The notes beneath the pieces are model-generated. The model saw only the letters and a list, made by a program, of their open reading frames with translations, did no database searches and was not told the origin of the DNA. This document shows, piece after piece, positions 1-6,100 of a stretch of DNA of 7,043 bases. The stretch comes from Cardiobacterium sp963553325 (GTDB lineage: Bacteria > Pseudomonadota > Gammaproteobacteria > Cardiobacteriales > Cardiobacteriaceae), in assembly GCA_963553325.1 (NCBI GenBank), contig CAUVOF010000103.1, forward strand, positions 1-7,043, read 5' to 3'. Position numbers and translations under genes: made by a program. Position 1 is the first letter of the stretch; each line of letters opens with the position of its first letter.

Positions 1-172
1 CAGTAAACGGTAATTTGAGCGTACACAACTCAAATATATCGTGTTTCCGTTGCTTCTTGTTTGCCCGTCGTTTACCAGCATACATTTTAGGACACCACCC
101 TAGGACGGCGGGAAGGCACAGCCAAAGCTGGTTACCAGCTTGGAAAAGATAATCTAACGTTTTGAAAAAAAT
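1..172 (-). pseudogene. 5' remnant of a third array gene, without ATG and interrupted near base 102
   Basis: Codons from 172 to 102 read IFFKTLDYLFQAGNQLWLCL followed by PAVL, matching the start of copy 1 (MFSQTLRYIFKGGNQLWLCL, then PSVL). Over 102-136 the DNA differs from copy 1 at one position only. The start position has ATT instead of ATG, although the ribosome-binding site AAGGAG (179-184) is intact. Below 102 the similarity ends abruptly. The frame stays open to base 1 but reads an unrelated, strongly basic stretch (KMYAGKRRANKKQRK), not a membrane segment. An ATG at 85-83 could open another frame here but lacks a ribosome-binding site. The break could be the edge of an insertion or a deletion joint; the other side lies outside the window. 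Confidence 0.6.
13..35. other. Small inverted repeat in the unrelated left-edge sequence
   Basis: ATTTGAG (13-19) and CTCAAAT (29-35) form a seven-base-pair stem with a nine-base loop. No T-tract follows on either strand, so it is not called a terminator. Its meaning is unclear; it lies in the sequence that replaces the third array copy. Confidence 0.25.
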
Positions 173-616
173 GGGAAACTCCTTTGCGGGGTGCTATGCC
201 TGCAACAGCTTGAGGGTGGCGCGGATTTGTCCTGCCTTTTCGTGCTCGCCAAAGCGGGCGAGCATCTGTGTAAGCATTTGCTGCGCCTTGTCGGCGTGGC
301 CGGTTTTGGCAAGGGCGCGGGCGGCAAGGATGTAATTGTCGATAAGCTGCGGGTGGTTGGGATGGTGTTTGGCGAACTGCCGCGTCAGCGCCAGCACCGT
401 TTGGTATTGCTGCTGGCGCGCGGCGTATTGCGCCAACGGATACACTTCGTCTGCCGAGAGAACGGCGGGGTTAATGCGTGCGAGTTCCGGGCGGATAAGG
501 TCGAAACTCGGCTGGTGGCCACGTGCGGCAGCGGTGATGAGCCGCTGCAGCATCCCGTATTGCGGCGCCAGCGCATAGATGCGGCGGTAGGCGGGGAAAT
601 AGCTGGCGGCATTGTG
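102..616. repeat. Direct repeat, unit 1 (515 bp)
   Basis: This segment matches 1748-2262 at a constant offset of 1646 bp without gaps. It spans the 3' domain of copy 1, the 21-bp intergenic region with its ribosome-binding site, and the first 23 codons of the third copy. Bases 237-379 appear identical to 1883-2025. The first ten codons of the third copy diverge more strongly. Similarity fades beyond 616 and stops sharply below 102. Confidence 0.85.
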
Positions 617-703
617 CGCCTCGTCGGCATAGGGCACAAGCAGGGCGAGTCCGGCATCGATTTTGTTGCTGCTAGGGCGTGTTGACAATTGGGTGTAATG
701 CAT
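194..703 (-). CDS. C-terminal TPR-like fragment of the split protein (up to 169 residues, start inside the MITE)
   Basis: The native part begins at about 672 (SSNKIDAGLALLVPYADEAH) and runs to the TAG at 196-194. It is made of paired amphipathic helices with TPR-like spacing, for example AQYAARQQQYQTVLALTRQF and NYILAARALAKTGHADKAQQ, and has no membrane segment. The inserted element happens to supply an in-frame ATG at 703-701, adding ten foreign residues (MHYTQLSTRP). No convincing Shine-Dalgarno site precedes it, so expression as a separate protein is doubtful. The last 75 or so residues are almost the same as in the copy 2 fragment (1840-2289). TPR-like helices generally mediate protein-protein contacts; the partner is unknown. 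Confidence 0.55.
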   Translation of the reverse strand: MHYTQLSTRPSSNKIDAGLALLVPYADEAHNAASYFPAYRRIYALAPQYGMLQRLITAAARGHQPSFDLIRPELARINPAVLSADEVYPLAQYAARQQQYQTVLALTRQFAKHHPNHPQLIDNYILAARALAKTGHADKAQQMLTQMLARFGEHEKAGQIRATLKLLQA

Positions 704-788
704 TGATTTTAAATATAAATACCAATTTTCAGAAATCGGTGTATTCCTAATAAAATCAGTGGATTACTTATGAATTGTCAACAGCCCC
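675..788. mobile_element. 114-bp MITE-like element with TA target duplication
   Basis: The ends are inverted repeats: GGGCGTGTTGACAATT (675-690) and, on the other strand, GGGGCTGTTGACAATT (788-773), identical at 14 of 16 positions. With small gaps the similarity continues inward (GTAAT, then TGATTTT) to about 37 bp on each side, leaving a centre of about 40 bp. TA flanks both ends (673-674 and 789-790), as expected for a 2-bp target duplication. The element is AT-rich, unlike its GC-rich host gene, and has no room for a transposase, so it must be mobilised in trans. Each end carries an inward-facing TTGACA, a -35-like hexamer, but no good -10 was found at normal spacing. Excision restores the host frame, which is strong independent support for the boundaries. 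I cannot assign its transposase family; TA targets are typical of IS630/Tc1-like enzymes. Confidence 0.82.
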
Positions 789-1818
789 TAAACAGCGCAT
801 CGGCGCGGGCGAGGACGGCGGCAAAGGTTTTCTGTGTCTCCAAATCCATGTCGCTGGTGTCGGCGTCTTTGAGCAGGCTGAAATCGGGCGAAGGGGCTTG
901 CGTGGCGCTATCGGGCGAGGTATCACCTTTTGCGGGGGCGGGCGGCGGAATGTCGTTTTGATCAGCAGGGGCGGTATCAATCGCTGCTTGCGCGCTCTGG
1001 TCAATGTTGTGGGAGGAATTTCCCATATCGGCATAAGTTTCTGCCGATGACCATACTGCGGCCGACTGGTCGTCATCATCGTCCGGGATGGGTGGGCGCC
1101 GCCAGCCATGACAGAGCATCGTCGGATAGAGGATGACAAACATCCACGCCAGCCCGACGAAGTAAAGCATCAACGTGAAAGAGGCAATAATTAGAGCCAA
1201 GAAAGGCATCAGTTCGCCAAAACTGGCTCTCATTCCAATGCCCGCGATTAAGGCGAATAAGCCATAGGTGGCAGGCATCGCCAACAGCGTGCTGAGTCCT
1301 ACATCAGCGAGGCAAACTATCAGATAACTCAGAAGGATATGGCAGTAACGTGCGAAACCGATACGCGCGCAGGCGGCAAGCAGTGCGGCGGGCGAAAAGA
1401 TTGCCACGAGGGTGCGCGATTCCAGAAAACTCTCATGAATGGCAGGCAGCAGGGCGAAGAGAACCGGCGCGTAAAACTTGGCGGGCGGGAAGGCAAAAGG
1501 CAGGGTGAGAATAACGATGCCGGCGAGATACTGCGCGAATTCGGGTAGGCGGAGTTCGCCCGAAAGTGCAGACGTCACAGGCTCAATGCTTTTGCCTGCG
1601 CGGATACGGGCGGCATTGTCAATCGTCTTGCAGAGCGATGGCAGCCACAACAGCACCATAATCAGCCATTGCAGCAACGAGCCTAAGATGCCGTCGCCCG
1701 TGTCAAAAGTGAGGGCTCCTGGTATGAAAAGCAAAGACAGCAGAACCAGGACGGAGGGAAGGCACAGCCAAAGCTGGTTACCGCCCTTGAAGATGTAACG
1801 TAGGGTCTGGGAAAACAT
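778..1818 (-). CDS. N-terminal fragment of the split membrane/TPR protein (346 residues)
   Basis: This part is still readable from a good ribosome-binding site and ATG. Hydrophobic stretches lie at about 16-34, 45-63, 96-127, 157-180, 182-196 and 204-233, suggesting six or seven membrane helices. The paralogue motif DNAARIR is at 67-73. After the last helix comes a polar tail: RRPPIP, five consecutive aspartates (246-250), then a linker rich in Asp, Ser, Ala and Pro up to about 320, and the start of a helical region (DLETQKTFAAVLARADALF). The final three residues, RGC, and the stop codon are contributed by the inserted element. If translated, the product would be a membrane domain without its TPR-like part. 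The linker suggests that the missing domain projects from the membrane, probably into the cytoplasm. No named family was recognised. Confidence 0.7.
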   Translation of the reverse strand: MFSQTLRYIFKGGNQLWLCLPSVLVLLSLLFIPGALTFDTGDGILGSLLQWLIMVLLWLPSLCKTIDNAARIRAGKSIEPVTSALSGELRLPEFAQYLAGIVILTLPFAFPPAKFYAPVLFALLPAIHESFLESRTLVAIFSPAALLAACARIGFARYCHILLSYLIVCLADVGLSTLLAMPATYGLFALIAGIGMRASFGELMPFLALIIASFTLMLYFVGLAWMFVILYPTMLCHGWRRPPIPDDDDDQSAAVWSSAETYADMGNSSHNIDQSAQAAIDTAPADQNDIPPPAPAKGDTSPDSATQAPSPDFSLLKDADTSDMDLETQKTFAAVLARADALFRGC

Positions 1819-2262
1819 GGGGAACTCCTTGGCGGGGTGCTACGGCTGCAACAGCTTGAGGGTGGCACGGATTTGTCCCGCTTTTTCGTGCTCGCCAAAG
1901 CGGGCGAGCATCTGTGTAAGCATTTGCTGCGCCTTGTCGGCGTGGCCGGTTTTGGCAAGGGCGCGGGCGGCAAGGATGTAATTGTCGATAAGCTGCGGGT
2001 GGTTGGGATGGTGTTTGGCGAACTGTCGCGTCAGCGCCAGCACCGTCTGGTATTGCTGCTGGCGCGCGGCGTATTGCGCCAGCGGATATATCGCGTCCGC
2101 CGGGATGTCGGCGGGGTCGATGCGTGCGAGTTCCGGGCAGATAAGGTCGAAACTCGGCTGGTGGCCACGCGCGGCGGCGGTGATGAGCCGCTGCAGCATC
2201 CCGTATTGCGGTGCCAGCTCATATATGCGGCGGTAGGCGGGGAAATAGGCGGCAGCGTTTTG
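1748..2262. repeat. Direct repeat, unit 2 (515 bp)
   Basis: This is the partner of 102-616. It holds the 3' domain of copy 2, the 21-bp gap and the first 23 codons of copy 1. The 1646-bp offset minus the 116 bp added by the MITE gives an original unit of 1530 bp, one gene plus its gap, so the array arose by tandem duplication of a whole gene. Confidence 0.85.
1825..1830 (-). promoter_or_regulatory. Ribosome-binding site for the gene starting at 1818
   Basis: AAGGAG on the minus strand lies six bases before the ATG at 1818-1816, inside the 21-bp gap after the TAG at 1842-1840. The same arrangement recurs at 179-184. The tight spacing suggests translation from one array transcript. Confidence 0.75.
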
Positions 2263-2289
2263 AGTTCTTCGTATTTCATTTCCTGACAA
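1840..2289 (-). pseudogene. Orphan TPR-like C-terminal fragment of array copy 2
   Basis: This open frame has no ATG; the earliest usable codon is a TTG at 2289, without a clear ribosome-binding site. From NAAAYFPAYRRIYELAPQYG onward the product is nearly identical to the C-terminal domain of the neighbouring copy (194-691), and about the last 75 residues differ only at the final one. The domain is a chain of amphipathic helices with TPR-like spacing (for example YPLAQYAARQQQY and NYILAARALAKTGHADKAQQ). The stretch expected before it, namely the last membrane helices and the linker, is missing. It is replaced by about 70 bp (2263-2336) unlike anything else in the window. The frame stays open upstream into the end of the 201-residue gene but out of phase with it. 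A deletion and frame loss between 2263 and 2340 explains this best. The TAG stop lies 21 bp before the next start. Confidence 0.65.
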
Positions 2290-2336
2290 ATCGATGTGGT
2301 GAATAATTACCCGAATTTCCCGGTTTGGAAAGAAGT

Positions 2337-2942
2337 CTAATAGATTCCGGCAAACACCGCGCCACTGGCGGCAATCATGATGAGGTAATGGATAATGCCA
2401 ATTTCACCGGCTGCTTTGGCAAGCTGGCGCGGATGAAATGCCGCCTTGAGCGATGCTTCTTGCAGGAGCGAAAGAAAAAGCGCCGGGAAAAGTACAATCA
2501 GAAAAATCAGGACGCCCACGGCAAGGCGGAAGGATTGATAGGGATAAAGCTGAAAGACGCTGTCAAAAATGCGCAGCGCGATATATCCAGCCAAGAGAAT
2601 GCCAAAGAAACGCAATACTGCGCCCATATCAATCATGCTGAACGGATCGGTCGGGACATGATCATCGGCGAGGTTACGAATGCGGGCGCTGTTATCGAGA
2701 ATTTTGCTGATGGCAGCGAAGAAGGCAAGTAGCAGCAGGATGTTAATCAACAGGGACGGATCGTTGTTTTCCTGTGGCGGAAGCGAGCGGTAGGCGGAAA
2801 CCCGCATACTTTCGCGTGCATGGATACTGATGCCGTAGCTGAATGCAAAGATGCCACCCACGATGGCGAAATAGAGCAGGTTGCCAAGCCGGAGATTGAA
2901 ACGCAGCGCGCGGAGTAGATTGACAATAATGCGAGTGATCAC
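2337..2942 (-). CDS. Unrecognised inner-membrane protein, probably truncated paralogue (array copy 2, N-terminal part)
   Basis: The product has 201 residues and starts at GTG. I do not recognise a named family. About five hydrophobic segments are visible: 21-40, 63-82, 108-126, 140-160 and 181-200. It is a paralogue of the next array gene (778-1818): both have a positively tinged N-terminus and then, right after the second membrane segment, the shared motif DN(S/A)ARIR (D83-R89 here; D67-R73 in the paralogue), plus similar LAGY/LAGI segments. It stops with TAG directly after the fifth segment, whereas the paralogue continues with more membrane helices, an acidic proline-rich linker and a TPR-like domain. 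A TPR-like remnant lies immediately downstream (1840-2289), so this is most simply the front part of a gene that suffered an internal deletion. It could still make a stable short membrane protein. Its GC content looks lower than that of putA. Confidence 0.65.
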   Translation of the reverse strand: MITRIIVNLLRALRFNLRLGNLLYFAIVGGIFAFSYGISIHARESMRVSAYRSLPPQENNDPSLLINILLLLAFFAAISKILDNSARIRNLADDHVPTDPFSMIDMGAVLRFFGILLAGYIALRIFDSVFQLYPYQSFRLAVGVLIFLIVLFPALFLSLLQEASLKAAFHPRQLAKAAGEIGIIHYLIMIAASGAVFAGIY

Positions 2943-2948
2943 GGGATG

Positions 2949-2954
2949 TTCCTT
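2949..2954 (-). promoter_or_regulatory. Ribosome-binding site deciding the GTG start at 2942
   Basis: AAGGAA on the minus strand lies six bases before the GTG at 2942-2940. The six-base spacing is the same as that of AAGGAG before the paralogous start at 1818. This supports the GTG start rather than a later ATG. Confidence 0.65.
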
Positions 2955-3019
2955 GTGCTGAAAAAAGATGGGGGCAGTTTACAGAACTTTGCATGTATCG
3001 CTATACGGTGATTTTCCCT

Positions 3020-3050
3020 TACATACAGGGTAGCGACTATCGTGTATGTA
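3020..3050. promoter_or_regulatory. 31-bp interrupted palindrome upstream of the membrane-protein array (possible operator)
   Basis: Outer arms TACATACA (3020-3027) and TGTATGTA (3043-3050) are perfect inverted repeats. An inner pair, TAG (3031-3033) and CTA (3037-3039), has the same centre at 3035. Only one position is a clear mismatch and one more is a G-T pair. It lies in the 127-bp gene-free stretch between the putA terminator and the GTG start at 2942. No T-tract follows it, so it is not a typical terminator. An operator or an RNA hairpin is possible. I could not place a convincing -35/-10 pair around it, and nothing else was recognised in 2955-3069. Confidence 0.4.
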
Positions 3051-3069
3051 TATTTGGCAGACAGATGTG

Positions 3070-3096
3070 AAAAAGCCCGCCATTGGCGGGCTTTTT
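3070..3096 (-). terminator. Rho-independent terminator of putA
   Basis: There is a perfect 12-bp inverted repeat (AAAAAGCCCGCC / GGCGGGCTTTTT) around a three-base loop, starting 16 bases after the putA stop. The GC core is seven base pairs, and the A-tract and T-tract flank it on both strands, so it could also work in the opposite direction. It separates the putPA unit from the membrane-protein array. Confidence 0.93.
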
Positions 3097-3111
3097 CTAT
3101 GCGATAGCGGT

Positions 3112-6100
3112 TTATTCTTCCGCCATCGCCATCAGGCTGGCATTGCCACCGGCTGCGGTGGTGTTGATGCTGTGGCTGATTTCTTCGTAGAGCGGCAGGA
3201 TGTCCACGCCGCCGGTGGCGTCGATGATTTTCACCAACGCGCCGTCGCGGGCGGCAAGCGCCGTTTTGATTTCCAGCGGCAGCGGCGCCAGCGCCAGCAC
3301 GTGGCGGGCATGCGCAGCAACGGCTTCGTCGCTGACGCGAATCAGGCCGTCGGCGTTTTTCGCCAGTGCTGCCAGCGGGTGTTCTTTGTGGACGTGCACA
3401 TGGCCACCGGCAACCGCGATGGGTATCAGCGCCGTCAGGCTGCGTTCGATGTCGCCGCCGTAGAGGGCGATGTGCGGCGGCAGGTGCCAGCTGATTTGGT
3501 TGCTTTCGCCAGTCGGGCCGCCGAGGGTTTGTACGGCGTGGCGCAGCGTGGTTTTTTGTGCTTGTTCGACGGCGGCTTTGAGGCGGTTTTGTGCGTCGTT
3601 GTCCAGCCCGCTTTGCGCGATGAGGGTTTGTAGTTTCGGCAGCGCTGTTGTGTCGGCCACGCCGGCGCGGTCGAGTTTGGGCGCTTGCCAAGCGTCGCCC
3701 TGGCTGAGTTTTTGCAGGTAGAAACTGCCGCCCGCTTTTGGCCCGGTGCCGGAGAGGCCATGTCCGCCGAAGGGCTGCACGCCGACAACGGCGCCGACGA
3801 TGTTGCGGTTGACGTAGATGTTGCCCGCTTCGATTTGGTCGCTGATGCGCGCGATGGTGCTGTCGATGCGGCTGTGGATGCCGTGGGTCAGCGCGTAGCC
3901 TTTTTGGTTGATTTGTTTGAGCAGGCTGTCGAGTTCGCCCGCGCGGTAGCGCAGGACGTGCAGCACCGGGCCGAAGACTTCGCGTTGTAACTCGTCGAGG
4001 TTGTTGAGTTCAAACAGTATCGGCGCGATGAAGGTCGAGGCGGCGGCGTCAATGTTGTCGGCGACCGCGGTTTCGTAGTGCGCGCGGGCGACGGTTTTCA
4101 TTTTGTCGATGTGGTTGCGCAGGTTTTGTTGGGCATCAAGATCGATGACCGGGCCGATGTCGGTGGTCATGGCGCTTGGGTTAGCGATGCGCAGTTCGTT
4201 CATCGCGCCTTTGATCATGGCGAGGGTGCGGTCTGCGATGTCTTCTTGCAGGCAGAGGATGCGCAGCGCGGAGCAGCGTTGTCCGGCGCTGTCGTAGGCG
4301 CTGTTGATGACGTCGAGGCAGACTTGTTCGGCAAGCGCGGTGCTGTCAACAATCATCGCGTTCTGTCCGCCGGTTTCGGCGATGAGTACCGGGTTGTCGT
4401 CGCGCGCGGCGAGGGTGCGGTTGATGCGCTGGGCGACTTCGGTCGAGCCGGTGAAGACGACGCCGTTGATGCGTTTGTCTTGGGTGAGCGCGGCACCGGC
4501 GTCGCCTGCGCCGAGGACGAGTTGCAGCACGTCGCGCGGCACGCCCGCCTGGTGCATGAGTTGTACGGCGCGGTAGGCGATGAGGCTGGTTTGTTCGGCC
4601 GGTTTGGCGATGACGGTGTTGCCGACGGCGAGGGCGGCGACGACTTCGCCGGTGAAGATGGCGAGCGGGAAGTTCCAGGGGCTGATGGCGACGATGGTGC
4701 CGACTGGTTTGCGGGCGGCGCAGGTGGTTTCGGCTTCATTCGCGTAGTAGCGGCAGAAATCCACGGCTTCGCGCACTTCGGCGATGGCGTTGGTGAGGGT
4801 TTTGCCTGCTTCGCGCACGGCGAGGCTCATCAGTTCGGCGGTGTGCGCTTCAAAGAGGTCGGCGATGCGGCGCAGGATGGCGGCGCGCGCGGCGGGGGCA
4901 ATCGCCGCCCAGCCGTGTTCGGCCGCTTTGGCGGTGGCGACGACGTCGGCGATGGCGTCCACTTTGATGAAGGCGGCGTTGCCGACGCTGTCTTTGTGGT
5001 TCGCCGGGTTCGCGACGTCGTGCACTGCTTCGCTTTCGACGGGCGCGGCGGTGATGCTGCTCGCCTGCACGCGCGTGGCGGCGGCGCGGTTCATTTCGCT
5101 TTCGAGTTGTTTCAGGGTGAATTCGTTGCTGAAGTCGAGGCCGCGCGAGTTCGGGCGGCTCGCGCCATAGAGGGCGCGCGGCAGCGGCAGCGCGGCGTGC
5201 ATTTTGCCTTGCGTTTGTGCGGCGGCTGCCAGCGGGCTTTTGACGAGGTCGTCAATGCTGATGTTTTCATCGACGATTTGGTTGACAAAGGAGGAGTTGG
5301 CGCCGTTTTCCAGCAGGCGGCGGACAAGGTAGGCGAGCAGGGTTTCGTGCGTGCCAACCGGGGCGTAAACGCGCACGCGGCGGCCGAGGTTTTGCGGGCC
5401 GACGACCTGGTCGTAGAGGGTTTCGCCCATGCCGTGCAGGCACTGGTGTTCGAAGTCTTTGTCCTTGCCCATTTGGTAGATGGCGCCGAGGGTGTAGGCG
5501 TTGTGCGTGGCAAATTGCGGGAAGATGGCGTCTTGCGCGCCGAGCAGTTTGCGCGCGCAGGCGAGGTAGGAGACGTCGGTATGCACTTTGCGCGTGTACA
5601 CCGGATAGCCGTCCAGGCCATCGACTTGCGCCCATTTGATTTCGCTGTCCCAGTAGGCGCCTTTGACGAGGCGAATCATCAGCTTCTGTTTGTTGCGCCG
5701 CGCGAGGTCAATCAGGTAATCAATGACAAACGGGCAGCGCTTCTGGTAGGCCTGCACCACGAAGCCGATGCCGTTGTAACCGGCAAGGTCGGGGGCGGAA
5801 ACCAGCGCTTCCATCAAATCCAGCGAGAGTTCGAGGCGGTTGGCTTCTTCGGCGTCGATGTTGATGCCGATGTCGTATTTTTTACCGAGAAGGTAGAGTT
5901 CTTTCAGGCGCGGCAGAAGTTCCGTCATCACCCGCTCATGTTGCGCGCGTGCGTAACGCGGGTGAATGGCAGAGAGTTTGACGGAGATGCCGTTGCCTTC
6001 GTACACGCCCGCGCCCGCCGCGTCCTTGCCGATGGCGTGAATGGCGTTGACGTAATCCTGATAGTAGCGGTCGGCGTCGGCCTGGGTCATTGCCGCCTCG

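Larger units (their letters stand above)
194..1818 (-). pseudogene. Membrane + TPR-like protein gene (array copy 1) split by a MITE insertion
   Basis: Removing 114 bp (675-788) plus one of the two flanking TA dinucleotides joins the frame exactly: GCG CTG TTT AGC AGC AAC, read as ADALF-SSNKID. The restored gene encodes 502 residues. The front 343 residues are a multi-helix membrane domain with an acidic, proline-rich linker. Residues from about 325 to 502 form a TPR-like helical domain, presumably cytoplasmic. I know no function for the family. As it stands, the insertion brings a stop codon (TGA at 780-778) and a change of frame, so the complete protein cannot be made. The gene sits 21 bp after the copy 2 remnant and 21 bp before the remnant of a third copy, so the array was probably once an operon of whole genes. 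Confidence 0.8.

Noticed and set aside
675..788. Correia repeat (CREE) of Neisseria
   Set aside because: Size and TA target fit, and an internal AGTGGATTA recalls the Correia end, but the actual termini are GGGCGTGTTGACA-like rather than TATAGTGGATTAA.
675..788. Rho-independent terminator formed by the inverted ends
   Set aside because: The repeats are about 40 bp apart, imperfect, and not followed by a T-tract. The TA duplication and frame restoration identify a mobile element.
2031..2279. Minus-strand ATG frame beginning MKYEELKTLPP inside the copy 2 fragment
   Set aside because: It is out of frame with the conserved TPR-like product and soon becomes Ser/Arg/Pro-rich nonsense. It could at most be the leftover start of a foreign gene at the deletion joint.
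1837..2286. Plus-strand open frames at 191-685 and 1837-2286 with similar products
   Set aside because: They resemble each other only because the minus-strand coding DNA below them is duplicated. The minus frames show helical-repeat character and family resemblance; the plus frames do not.
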